Source: Fusibacter ferrireducens
GTDB taxonomy: Bacteria; Bacillota; Clostridia; Peptostreptococcales; Acidaminobacteraceae
Assembly (NCBI RefSeq): GCF_015352425.1
Contig: NZ_JADKNH010000012.1
Coordinates: 62,001 to 126,000 of the forward strand
Direction: 5' to 3'
DNA: 64,000 bases
Part shown: positions 30,096-38,610 of the stretch, in pieces
Position numbering within the stretch: the stretch's first letter is position 1
Layout of the letters: every line of letters begins with the position of its first letter
Notes under the pieces: model-generated
The model's database searches: none
Told to the model about the DNA's origin: nothing
What the model saw: the letters and a program-made list of their open reading frames with translations, nothing else
Program-made: the position numbers and the translations under genes

Positions 30096-30148
30096 AGTTG
30101 TGTATAGAACTGTAGAAAAATGATAAAGCGATATGCATTAAATTATTG

Positions 30149-30201
30149 TAAAATAAAGTGGTCCATGACAAATCAAATTTGTCATGGACCACTTTATTTT
30201 A
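30149..30201. terminator. Bidirectional terminator between larA and the OCD gene
   Basis: The arms are a perfect 25-bp inverted repeat (30149-30173 and 30177-30201) with a 3-base loop. An A-rich start and a T-rich end serve both of the converging genes. Confidence 0.92.
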
Positions 30202-30272
30202 TCTAGCGTTGTGCTTCATTAGAGAATAAGATCGGAGGGATATTTTGCAGTGATTCTAAATAGGATTAATTT

Positions 30273-31265
30273 TCAATCAAAGAAGGTGTAATTCGTGCCC
30301 AGGCCTCTTTCTAATGCGCCTTTGTAGAGCATTGCAGCAGTTACATTGTCTTGAATTGCCATACCAACGGTATCAAAAATTGTAATTTCCTCTGCATTTT
30401 CACGACCTGCTTTCTTACCTAAGATAATTTCACCAATTTCAGCGTGAATATCTTCTGGTTTAATAATGCCGTCTCTTACGGCATTATGCGTTTCGCCACT
30501 TTTGATACACAAACCAATGGAATCATTCACGACTTTTGCACCAGCGAAAATATCAGCTGCCAATTCTTGTTTATCCGGCATATCAGAACCCACTGCCACA
30601 ATATGCGTACCCGGTTTGAGCCATTCCTTTTTAACAATCGGACCACTGTGTCCACGAGTAACCGTTACGACGATATCTACACCGCGTACTGCTTCTTCAG
30701 CTGTTGCACATTTAAGAATATTGAGGCCTGTTTCCTCTTTCATTTCTTTTACATAAGCATCCAAAAATTCTGGCATGGCATCCCAAACACGTACCTCTGT
30801 TAGGTTGCGTATGCGCATTATTGCGAGCAATTGATTGCGAGCTTGTTTTCCAGCACCTATGATACATAGTTTTTCTGCATTCTCACGTGCTAAATATTTC
30901 ACTGAGATAGCGCCAGCAGCTGCTGTACGCATGTTAGTAATCCAAGTGCCGTCCATGATACATCTAAGAGCAGATGTGTTAGCTTCGAAAAGCATCACTG
31001 TATTCATGCCTCTAGGCAATCCTAATTTTGGGTTATTATCGTAGCCGCCAGAAGATGCTTTGATGGAAATGTATCCACCACCCATATCAAGTCCGCCTTT
31101 AAAATCAATGCCTTCATGCGTTCCCGGTAATGTCACAGCCATAAAATCTGGTTGAACTACCAATCCACTATTAAAAGAACGATAACCTGCTTCTACAGCT
31201 TCAAATACTGAGTCTCTGTCAATAAGGCTTTCTACTTCATCTTTGTTTAGTAATAATGTATCCAT
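30273..31265 (-). CDS. Ornithine cyclodeaminase / mu-crystallin family protein
   Basis: This 330-residue NAD(P)-dependent enzyme has the family arginine-containing TWITNMRTAAAGAISVKYLA segment (shown here as a landmark), the Rossmann motif LCIIGAGKQARNQL and HIVAVGSDMPDKQEL with the catalytic aspartate context. Family members include ornithine cyclodeaminase, alanine dehydrogenase, EutC of ectoine use and ketimine reductases. A threonine-dehydratase-like gene and a LysR gene lie upstream on the same strand. This pairing of an OCD and a dehydratase-like enzyme also occurs in ectoine loci (EutB/EutC), but no ectoine hydrolase is seen here. Confidence 0.88.
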   Translation of the reverse strand: MDTLLLNKDEVESLIDRDSVFEAVEAGYRSFNSGLVVQPDFMAVTLPGTHEGIDFKGGLDMGGGYISIKASSGGYDNNPKLGLPRGMNTVMLFEANTSALRCIMDGTWITNMRTAAAGAISVKYLARENAEKLCIIGAGKQARNQLLAIMRIRNLTEVRVWDAMPEFLDAYVKEMKEETGLNILKCATAEEAVRGVDIVVTVTRGHSGPIVKKEWLKPGTHIVAVGSDMPDKQELAADIFAGAKVVNDSIGLCIKSGETHNAVRDGIIKPEDIHAEIGEIILGKKAGRENAEEITIFDTVGMAIQDNVTAAMLYKGALERGLGTNYTFFD

Positions 31266-31549
31266 GATATGCTCTCCTTTTCTCTATTTTTCCCCAATTA
31301 GTTTTTTAGTTGAAAAAAATTAGCCCTTTGCCTCTTGTGAAATGTCATATATATTTTTGTCTTTAAAGACATTAAGACGCAAACGGCTTCATCTACACAG
31401 TTGCAATTGGTAAAATATGGTTTTCTTCGTGAGAATAACAAAAATCCTCTTGAATCCACTGAGTGAATTCTTGTAGGGGATGCAAAGTAAAGGTCGTTTT
31501 TCCTACGAAAGGGCTAGATTCTAGAAGAAAAAGTTTTTTTCAGAGGGAT

Positions 31550-32542
31550 TTAAATAACGCTTTCCACTGATTCACCTAAAAATATTTTTCCAATACGGTC
31601 TAAATTCCAGTTTCCTGAGGTGAGAATATGGCAGACTTTTTCTTCTGATGTGACTGAAATTCGCTTGCTTAGAAGAGCCGCAATGCCTACACAGGAAGAC
31701 GGTTCTGCAATAAGTTTACAATGATTTGCCACTGCACGAACCGCTTCTAAGATGTCCTGTTCTTCGACAGACACTAATTCGTCCACGTTTTTTTCGATAA
31801 TGGGATAAGGATTCTCTCCTGCTTGACGGCAAGAAAGCCCATCTGCAACAGTGGAAATCTCGGAAGAAATAGCGATGCGTTTCCCGGCAATTCTGCTTTG
31901 GCAATAGGCATCACTAGCGGCAGCCTGTACACCCACTACGCGGATATCAGGTCGAAATTGCTTAATTGCAGTTGAAATACCAGAAATCAGGCCACCACCT
32001 CCAATTGGAACAACGATCGTGTTTACATCAGAAAGATCATTAAGAATTTCTAGCGCCATGGTTCCCTGCCCAGCCATGACAAGAGGATCTTCGTAAGGAT
32101 GGACGATCGTATAGCCATGCTCAGCCACTTCTTGGTGAACTTTTTCCCAACGACCCGCATAGGATCGATCCCATAAAATCACTCGGGCCCCCATGGCAGT
32201 CGCATTTTTGATTTTTAGTGTTGGTGCATCTTCGGGAATGATGACTGTAACAGGAACTCGGAGTAACCTGCCAATATATGCGCAAGCTTGTGCATGATTG
32301 CCAGATGAACTCGTGATGATGCCGCGTTGTTGTTCTTCCGGTGACAAAGATAAGATTTTATTCAGTGCGCCTCGAAGCTTAAACGCACCTGTAATTTGAA
32401 GCATTTCTGGTTTAACATAAGTTTGACATCCCAGATTTTCATCCAAACTTTCTGCTCGCAACAATGGCGTGCGATGAATATAAGGCTGAATGCGCCGAGC
32501 AGCTTCTTGTATGTCTTGTAAAGTAACGATTGCTTTTCCCAT
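31550..32542 (-). CDS. Threonine dehydratase-like PLP enzyme
   Basis: This 330-residue fold-type II PLP enzyme carries ITGAFKLRGALNKIL with the Schiff-base lysine, SSSGNHAQACAYIGR for phosphate and substrate binding, and the glycine-rich VPIGGGGLISG loop. It has no C-terminal regulatory ACT domain, so it resembles the catabolic TdcB or EutB-like form. The start at 32542 has AAGGAAAGGG upstream; the longer frame from 32617 has no such support. It may act on threonine, serine or a related hydroxy-amino acid. A good promoter is present at 32647-32675. Confidence 0.88.
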   Translation of the reverse strand: MGKAIVTLQDIQEAARRIQPYIHRTPLLRAESLDENLGCQTYVKPEMLQITGAFKLRGALNKILSLSPEEQQRGIITSSSGNHAQACAYIGRLLRVPVTVIIPEDAPTLKIKNATAMGARVILWDRSYAGRWEKVHQEVAEHGYTIVHPYEDPLVMAGQGTMALEILNDLSDVNTIVVPIGGGGLISGISTAIKQFRPDIRVVGVQAAASDAYCQSRIAGKRIAISSEISTVADGLSCRQAGENPYPIIEKNVDELVSVEEQDILEAVRAVANHCKLIAEPSSCVGIAALLSKRISVTSEEKVCHILTSGNWNLDRIGKIFLGESVESVI

Positions 32543-32646
32543 ATGATCCCTTTCCTTTCCGAATTTTATTCTCTTGATAAATGAATCTACACCTTGTATA
32601 GATCTAGTTGAGTTCAATAAATAGGTCCTTTTTTCTTCTTCTCCCC

Positions 32647-32675
32647 ATTATAGTCTAACCTTATTGCAATAACAA
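32647..32675 (-). promoter_or_regulatory. Promoter of the dehydratase-like gene
   Basis: Reading the minus strand, TTGTTA, 17 bases and TATAAT. The palindrome TTATTGCAATAA (32661-32672) lies at the -35 side and is a candidate LysR-type operator. Confidence 0.65.
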
Positions 32676-32707
32676 ATATCAAATCAATCAATAGGTATAA
32701 CAAATCG

Positions 32708-33613
32708 TTATAGCGAGAGCATGTATTTTAGATATTCAACGAATTCTTTTGCTGTATTTGTTAATACATGATCTTTTTCCATCACATAACCGATGCTTAA
32801 ATAAGTGTATTCTTCTTCAATCCACAGGTTTTTAATATCATATTGATGATATTTAGAAGAAGCAAGGTTGATTCCAAGCTCCACGATGTCGGTTTTCAAG
32901 AGTAAGTTCGTTACAAAATGCTCACTATTGGTATACACAGCAAAATCCAATTTTTCAAAGCCTATGGTGCCTACATTGACTTCATCTAAATGGTGTTCCA
33001 TAGAGAAGAAGTCATTCAATCCTCTCACAAAGCGCAAACTGAATAAATCTTCAATAGAAATAGATTTTTTGGAATATAAAGGACTATTTGGTCCAACATA
33101 AATACACGCTTGTTTTTTTGCAAGCTCAATGAACTCCAGTTTCTTATGTGAAATAATATGTCGAAAGGCTGCCAATTGCTTTTCAGAAACATATAATATA
33201 CCAATCTGTGAAATACCATGTGCTACTTGGGTCGTTATTTCATCCACTGTCCCTTGATGATTCTCTATAAGTATATTGGGATTGTTTTGATATAGTTTAA
33301 CTAAAAGCGTCGCAATGATATTGCTTGGGTAACTGGAAATCGTAAAAACACTGGGTTTCCCCTCCGTTTCTATATTGGTAATCAAGTTTGCATTTTTTAA
33401 AATATTTTTTGCATACTCATAGATGGATTGTCCATAGGAAGTCACTTTCAATCCTTTGTTTGTTCTTTCAAATAAGGTGTTTTCCAGTTCTTTTTCAAGA
33501 GCCTTAATGACTTTGCTGACATTTGGTTGAGTTGTATACAACTTGATTGCAGCCTTGCTTAGACTACCACAATCGCAAGCGGTCACAAAATATTCCAATT
33601 GTTTTAATTCCAT
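32708..33613 (-). CDS. LysR-family transcriptional regulator
   Basis: This 301-residue regulator has an N-terminal winged helix-turn-helix with the typical LEYFVTACDCGSLSKAA and YTTQPNVSKVIKALEKELE segments, then a periplasmic-binding-like effector domain. The ATG at 33613 fits the AAAGGTGG site better than the GTG at 33622. It is upstream of, and in the same direction as, the dehydratase-like and OCD genes, so it is their likely regulator. A degenerate MerR-type palindrome overlaps the region directly upstream. Confidence 0.9.
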   Translation of the reverse strand: MELKQLEYFVTACDCGSLSKAAIKLYTTQPNVSKVIKALEKELENTLFERTNKGLKVTSYGQSIYEYAKNILKNANLITNIETEGKPSVFTISSYPSNIIATLLVKLYQNNPNILIENHQGTVDEITTQVAHGISQIGILYVSEKQLAAFRHIISHKKLEFIELAKKQACIYVGPNSPLYSKKSISIEDLFSLRFVRGLNDFFSMEHHLDEVNVGTIGFEKLDFAVYTNSEHFVTNLLLKTDIVELGINLASSKYHQYDIKNLWIEEEYTYLSIGYVMEKDHVLTNTAKEFVEYLKYMLSL

Positions 33614-33635
33614 TTTCGCCACCTTTAAAATTTTA

Positions 33636-33660
33636 TTGAATCTATGGTTACTATAACATA
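33636..33660. promoter_or_regulatory. Degenerate MerR-type palindrome upstream of the LysR gene
   Basis: TTGAATCTATGGTTACTATAA keeps most of the CTATAGT-T-ACTATAG palindrome but lacks a good -10 box at the right distance on the plus strand. It lies just upstream of the LysR gene, so bound regulator could affect that promoter. Confidence 0.4.
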
Positions 33661-33830
33661 TTTGTGTTACTTAATCTAATCAACTCATTTAATTGGACTA
33701 ATTGAGATTAGAAAAAATTGATGCTTTGTCATAAATGATTTGTTGAACACATAATAAGTAGTGCTTTAGACCTCTATTTTGCAGTAAAAAAATATTGTAA
33801 TAGGAGCAATTCAGAATAATCAGAATCTTC

Positions 33831-33861
33831 TTGACTCTATAGTTAGAAGAGACTGTATATT
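33831..33861 (+). promoter_or_regulatory. MerR-type promoter upstream of the HAD gene
   Basis: TTGACT (33831-33836), a 19-bp spacer beginning CTATAGTTA, and TATATT (33856-33861). The right half of the palindrome is degenerate. The HAD start is 308 bases downstream; 33862-34168 shows no other gene. Confidence 0.6.
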
Positions 33862-34168
33862 TTACTTAACAGATAAAAAGTTAATGTATTTCAACTCACA
33901 TGAGCCCTAGAATTTGATCAGTGAATCGCATATGGATACTGTGATTTGAAGTCATCATTTAGCTAAATGTTTAAAGATTCATATCACCCAATAATTTATG
34001 GACATGGTTTTATAAACTAAGTTGGTAAATTTACAGGGCGCAGGAGAATTGTATAATAACTAACTGTTTGAAATTTTCAATGGCTTTATTGCAAAACAAA
34101 TTGAGTTCAACAGTTTAGTATTTATGTATACAATACAAAAATTTAAAGTAAGAGAAAGGATGGATAAT

Positions 34169-34870
34169 ATGGCAGCTCCAAAGGCGGTAACATTTGATTG
34201 TTATGGAACATTAGTAGATTGGGAAGGCGAGATTCAAAGAGTGTTTAAGGAGATATTGGCTAATCATGGTATTACTGATGTGGACACAGTGGCAGTGCAA
34301 AGGCGTTGGGAAGACCTTCAATTCGATTACATTCAAGAAAAATATAGACCTTATACAGAGGTGTTAACCAACACTTTACCAATGACATTCAAAGAATTTG
34401 ATCTTCCTTTTGATCAAGCTGATGTGGAAATGTTTGCAGGTTCTATGGGATCATGGGGACTTTTCCCAGATACAATCGAATCTCTAAAAGAATTGAAAAA
34501 ATATACTAAAATTGCGTTGATCACAAATACGGACAATGCTATCATCGCACAAAGCATTGCACAAATGGGTGTTGAATTCGATGCTGTAATTACTGCAGAA
34601 AAAGCAGGCGTTTATAAACCTGGACATAATGGTTTCGCATTAGCTTGTAAAGAATTAGGTCTTAAAAAAGAAGAAATTCTTCATGCAGGATTTGGCTTTA
34701 AATACGATGTGGTACCAGCAACTGATTTAGGATTTCAAACTTGCTGGATTAACCGTCAAGGAGAAGTAAGACCAGTGGATTATCAAGAAACTTATCTCGT
34801 TGGAGATATGAGAACTTTTGTTTTGATGATCAAAGGTATGGCGGAGTCAGATTATATTAAATTTGAGTAG
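34169..34870 (+). CDS. HAD-superfamily hydrolase, haloacid dehalogenase type II-like
   Basis: This 233-residue protein starts with AVTFDCYGTLVDWEG, in which the first aspartate of the DxYGT motif is the nucleophile, has ALITNTDN as motif II, a lysine in EKAGVYKPG and an acidic motif IV region. The DCYGTLVDWE form is typical of L-2-haloacid dehalogenases and their relatives rather than of phosphoserine-type phosphatases. The natural substrate may be a phosphate ester or a 2-haloacid. The ATG at 34169 has GAAAGGA at the right distance. It is the first gene after a MerR-type promoter. Confidence 0.82.
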   Translation: MAAPKAVTFDCYGTLVDWEGEIQRVFKEILANHGITDVDTVAVQRRWEDLQFDYIQEKYRPYTEVLTNTLPMTFKEFDLPFDQADVEMFAGSMGSWGLFPDTIESLKELKKYTKIALITNTDNAIIAQSIAQMGVEFDAVITAEKAGVYKPGHNGFALACKELGLKKEEILHAGFGFKYDVVPATDLGFQTCWINRQGEVRPVDYQETYLVGDMRTFVLMIKGMAESDYIKFE

Positions 34871-34927
34871 AGTCTGATTGTATTGTGTTTTCTAAATTTA
34901 GTGCCTTGTTATTAACCCCCCCCAGAT

Positions 34928-35098
34928 TATCAGCTTTAATGAGGCATTGAGCTGATAAGTGGATTATAAAGAATTATTGCATCTGCCAGACAGATGCAAT
35001 AATTCGGTTCAAACAACAAGATTTGAGTTTTCGTTCAGCTTAGAGCAGGAATTGTAAGCCTGCTTTAAGCTGGGTGAGGACTGCCCTGACAGAGCAGG
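34928..35098 (+). repeat. Structured intergenic region with hairpins and a shared 17-bp element
   Basis: Successive hairpins are TTATCAGCT/AGCTGATAA (34928-34958), the perfect 15-bp GAATTATTGCATCTG/CAGATGCAATAATTC (34971-35005), and CAGCTTAGAGCAGG/CCTGCTTTAAGCTG (35036-35072). Between them AAACAACAAGATTTGAG (35011-35027) occurs, identical to 37453-37469. None has a convincing T run. No gene is visible in 34871-35204. Confidence 0.55.
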
Positions 35099-35204
35099 GA
35101 TTTAGTGCTTTTAAAATGTACTTGGATCTATAATTGATGGATAGCGTCTAGAATCAATGTGCATATTCTAGTGAAATTATTTGAGATGAATAGGAGTTAT
35201 TGCT

Positions 35205-35870
35205 TTGATAAAAATTATTATTAGCGACGAGATGAAACAGGCTTGCCCAAATGTTGTTTTAGGTTGCATTCAAGCTAAAGTAAACGTAGGAAAGAGTGAT
35301 GATAAATTAGTGAGTGCGCTTTGTGAAAGGGTGGGATCAGTAAAACAAGCTTGGGTTTTGGATGACGTCGCTTCAATCGCAGAGATTAAGGCATCACGCG
35401 AAGCTTATAAGAAATTGGGCAAGAGTCCGTCTCGTTACAGGGTTTCATCTGAAGCTTTATTTAGAAGAATTCTCAGTGATAAAAGCCTATATTTTGTCAA
35501 TAATGTTGTGGATATTAATAATGTGATTTCATTAAAATCTCGTCATTCTGTTGGATCCTATAACATTCAAAATATTGAAGGTGACATCACGTTTTCTGTG
35601 GCTGAAGATGGTGCTGAATATCAAGGTATTGGCAAGGGCACTTTGAACATTGAGAAGCTTCCAACGCTTAAAGATGATAGAGGATATTTTGGGAGCCCAA
35701 CGAGTGATTCTCAAAGGGCTATGGTGTCTGAAGACGTGCAAGAAATCATCATGTGCATTTATGGCTTCGCTGGCAGTGAAGGCATGGAGGCCACAATAGA
35801 GTACGCAGTGGACATGTTAAGAGAACACGCAGATGCAAAAGATATTGAGACAGAGATGATCTTTGCTTAA
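35205..35870 (+). CDS. B3/B4 tRNA-binding domain protein
   Basis: This 221-residue soluble protein resembles the B3/B4 domain of phenylalanyl-tRNA synthetase beta chain, which handles editing of mischarged tRNA. Landmarks are AYKKLGKSPSRYRVSSEAL and LYFVNNVVDINNVISLKSR, and a GYFGSPTSDSQRAMV segment. Free-standing proteins of this family are thought to deacylate tRNA or bind amino acids. It begins with TTG after AGGAGT. Its neighbours are amino-acid enzymes, so a role in sensing or clearing a non-standard amino acid is possible. Confidence 0.8.
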   Translation: MIKIIISDEMKQACPNVVLGCIQAKVNVGKSDDKLVSALCERVGSVKQAWVLDDVASIAEIKASREAYKKLGKSPSRYRVSSEALFRRILSDKSLYFVNNVVDINNVISLKSRHSVGSYNIQNIEGDITFSVAEDGAEYQGIGKGTLNIEKLPTLKDDRGYFGSPTSDSQRAMVSEDVQEIIMCIYGFAGSEGMEATIEYAVDMLREHADAKDIETEMIFA

Positions 35871-36017
35871 AAGAGGCGTGCTATAGAAGTAAATGATGTA
35901 GAGCGTTCGTAATCTTTATAATTTCGTAATCTCTATAATAATGTGAAATAAATAAGTTAAATACATCTACGGTTACACTACTTAAGATTAACAAGCAATA
36001 ATAAGGAGGCGTTGATC

Positions 36018-37367
36018 ATGTTAAAAAATGCATTACCAAAAATCATTACAGAATTACCAGGACCAAAGAGTAAAGAAATTATCAGTAAAAGAAATGATGC
36101 GATTCCGTCGTCTGTAGCCTGTGCAACACCATGTGTTATTGATAAAGCAGAGGGATGCATGATTCAAGATGTGGATGGCAACATCTTTATGGATTGGGTA
36201 GCAGGGATTGGTGTTATGAATATTGGACATAGCAATCCTGAAATCATCGAAGCCGTTAAAAAACAAACAGACAGATATTTTCATCCACAGATTAATACAT
36301 TCCATTATTCAGAATATGTGGATTTAGCAGCTAAATTGAATAGCATTGTGCCAGGTGATTTCAAAAAAAGAACTTGCTTTTTCAATAGTGGTGCAGAAGC
36401 AAATGATAATGCCATTAAAATTGCAAGAAAATATACGAAAAAAACGGATATCATAGCATTTTCTGGTGGATTCCACGGAAGAACCTTTATGACAATGACC
36501 TTGACAAGTGGTAACATCTATAAGGCTGCTTTTGGACCTATGATTCCAGGCGTTCATAGAGCAGAGTTTCCTAATGAATACAGAACAAACTCTAATATTA
36601 AACCAGAAGAACTCGTAGATTACTATATTGATAAACTTGAGTATATGTTTGTGGACTATGTTTCTCCTGATAATGTCGCTGCAATTATTCTTGAGCCATT
36701 ACAAGGAGAGGCTGGATTTGTGGAACCTCCAATCGATTACATTGTTAAATTGAGAGCAATCTGTGATAAATATAATATTCTCTTGATTGCAGATGAAGTT
36801 CAAACGGGATACTGTAGAACGGGCAGAATGTTCGCAACTGAATACTGGGCTGATAAAGGTGTTTATGCAGACATCGTTGTCAGTGCAAAATCGCTTGCTG
36901 CTGGGCTTCCGTTGAGTGCCGTTACAGCACGTGAAGAGATTATGGAGTCTCTGGCAGTGGGCGAAATTGGCGGCACTTATGGCGGTAATGCGGTGGCCTG
37001 TGCATCTGCATTAAAAGTTATTGAAATCATGGAACGCGACAATTACGCTCAAAAGGCCATGGCTATAGGTGAGCAAGCTAAAAAGTTCTTTGCGGATTGG
37101 TATAATAAATATGAAGCAATTGGAACCTATCGCATCAAGGGTGCAATGCTCTCCATTGAGTTTGTCAAAGATCGTGCAACCAAAGAACCAGATCCAGAAA
37201 TGGCTTCAAAAGTGTTGAAAGGTTGTAAAGAGAAGGGCTTAGTGATTAAAAATGCAGGCTCTTATCATCAGATCATTAGAATATTGATGCCTTTAATCAC
37301 CAATGAAGAACAGTTAAATGCAGGGATGAATATTCTAGAAGATGTTATCAAATCTTGTTCAAAGTAA
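36018..37367 (+). CDS. Class III aminotransferase (GabT-like)
   Basis: This 449-residue PLP enzyme moves an amino group from an omega-amino acid to a keto acid. It has FFNSGAEANDNAIKIARKYT, the ILEPLQGEAGF strand with the PLP-contacting region, IADEVQTGYCRTG with the PLP-ring aspartate, and VVSAKSLAAGLPLSAV with Schiff-base lysine K291. Sequence style is closest to 4-aminobutyrate aminotransferase, but related enzymes act on taurine, ornithine or beta-alanine. The ATG at 36018 follows AAGGAGG by 8 bases. The aldehyde product could feed the acylating dehydrogenase encoded at 41618. Confidence 0.9.
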   Translation: MLKNALPKIITELPGPKSKEIISKRNDAIPSSVACATPCVIDKAEGCMIQDVDGNIFMDWVAGIGVMNIGHSNPEIIEAVKKQTDRYFHPQINTFHYSEYVDLAAKLNSIVPGDFKKRTCFFNSGAEANDNAIKIARKYTKKTDIIAFSGGFHGRTFMTMTLTSGNIYKAAFGPMIPGVHRAEFPNEYRTNSNIKPEELVDYYIDKLEYMFVDYVSPDNVAAIILEPLQGEAGFVEPPIDYIVKLRAICDKYNILLIADEVQTGYCRTGRMFATEYWADKGVYADIVVSAKSLAAGLPLSAVTAREEIMESLAVGEIGGTYGGNAVACASALKVIEIMERDNYAQKAMAIGEQAKKFFADWYNKYEAIGTYRIKGAMLSIEFVKDRATKEPDPEMASKVLKGCKEKGLVIKNAGSYHQIIRILMPLITNEEQLNAGMNILEDVIKSCSK

Positions 37368-37407
37368 CAATCACATGAGCCAACGACATTCTATATGACC
37401 CTATAAA

Positions 37408-37446
37408 CGGCCCCACACTGGATACATCCGGTGTGGGGCCGTTATC
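37408..37446 (+). terminator. Terminator after the aminotransferase gene
   Basis: CGGCCCCACACTGGA pairs with TCCGGTGTGGGGCCG (one G-T pair) and is followed by a short T run. AAACAACAAGATTTGAG (37453-37469), the repeat of 35011-35027, comes right after. Confidence 0.88.
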
Positions 37447-37613
37447 TTTTTAAAACAACAAGATTTGAGCCATAAGCTGTGCTGAGGGGTGTTTAATCTC
37501 AAACAGCGTCAGCGAAAATCGTTTTGAGGCATCGGAAGATGGCTTAAATGTTGTTAAAGTGTATTTTGAAACGCTATTCATATTCGATAGAGTTATTTGT
37601 GTACAAAAATACG

Positions 37614-38432
37614 TCAATCAGGGTTGACCTCGTTGATTAAGATTTGAACTTGATAATAACACTGAGAATATTCGTGTAGGTCATTTTCATATTCACTGGC
37701 AAAGACATAGGTGGGTTTATCGTTATAGCATTTAAAAAACTCTTCTGCTATGCTTGGGTCCCAATTATCCGTAAGGATCTGTGCATTGAAGCAGAAATAG
37801 TTGCCAGCAGGAATTTCAATGATATTAGGGTTGTCTGTAAACGGTGGCTTAAAAACGGACATCCCCAGATAAAGCGGATCAATTTGGCCCTTTAAAAAAC
37901 TGTCATACTCTAGTACCAAATAAAACTGGCGCATATATTTTAAATCCTTCAGCGGATCACTATAGCGCAACACATTCAATCGAATGTGATAATCTTCCTT
38001 TGGCTCGTTTTTTTCAACTTTTGCGGCAACAATATGGCGCTTATCATAGTAGCGTGTGTAAGCCTGTTCTCCACCACCACTTTCAGGCGAATAACCAAAA
38101 TAATTTTTATACCACTCAACTCGATGCAGCGTGTCCTTGAGGTCTTGAATTTTCTGAATATATTCTTTTTCTTTGGTGTCAAGAGCCACAGTTAATTTGT
38201 TAATGTCATTGTTTACAAGGACTTCTCGGATTTCCTCTAGAGAAAGCCCTAATTTTTGAAGATACTTTATTCGATCCAAAAGATGAAATTGATTTACCGA
38301 AAAGTAGCGATACCCTGTCGCTGGATTAATGAATATAGGTTTTAATAAGTCTATCGAGCCATAATAGCGGAGAGTCTGTACAGAGACATCCATTATTTTA
38401 GCCACTTCACCAATAGAATATAATTCTTTCAT
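37614..38432 (-). CDS. MerR-family regulator with GyrI-like effector domain (BmrR type)
   Basis: This 272-residue regulator has an N-terminal MerR helix-turn-helix (YSIGEVAKIMDVSVQTLRYY, about 5-24; GYRYFSVNQFHLLDRIKYLQ, about 40-60), a coiled-coil linker with LTVALDTKEKEYIQ, and a C-terminal ligand-binding domain similar to BmrR/GyrI (about 110-272). BmrR-type proteins twist promoters with 19-bp spacers. At least five such promoters with a CTATAGT-type palindrome lie between 20.1 and 40.1 kb, so I infer this protein is their regulator. The ATG at 38432 is better spaced from GGGGGG than that at 38438. Its own upstream region has no such palindrome. Confidence 0.88.
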   Translation of the reverse strand: MKELYSIGEVAKIMDVSVQTLRYYGSIDLLKPIFINPATGYRYFSVNQFHLLDRIKYLQKLGLSLEEIREVLVNNDINKLTVALDTKEKEYIQKIQDLKDTLHRVEWYKNYFGYSPESGGGEQAYTRYYDKRHIVAAKVEKNEPKEDYHIRLNVLRYSDPLKDLKYMRQFYLVLEYDSFLKGQIDPLYLGMSVFKPPFTDNPNIIEIPAGNYFCFNAQILTDNWDPSIAEEFFKCYNDKPTYVFASEYENDLHEYSQCYYQVQILINEVNPD

Positions 38433-38540
38433 AATCATGTCCCCCCTACTTTGATTATTGAATTTACACTATATGCAGTTGCTGGATTAAAGATTTCAAT
38501 TGTCCTTACCATATATTTTATCACAAAGATATTGAATATG

Positions 38541-38582
38541 AAAATAGCCTGTGCTCATAAATAAATGAGTAGGCTATTTTTA
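38541..38582 (-). terminator. Terminator of the minus-strand PLP lyase gene
   Basis: AAAATAGCCT pairs with AGGCTATTTT, with CTCAT/ATGAG inside. The minus-strand T run serves the gene ending at 38611. Confidence 0.7.
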
Positions 38583-38610
38583 GAAGATTTATTTTATTGA
38601 AGTTTAAATA

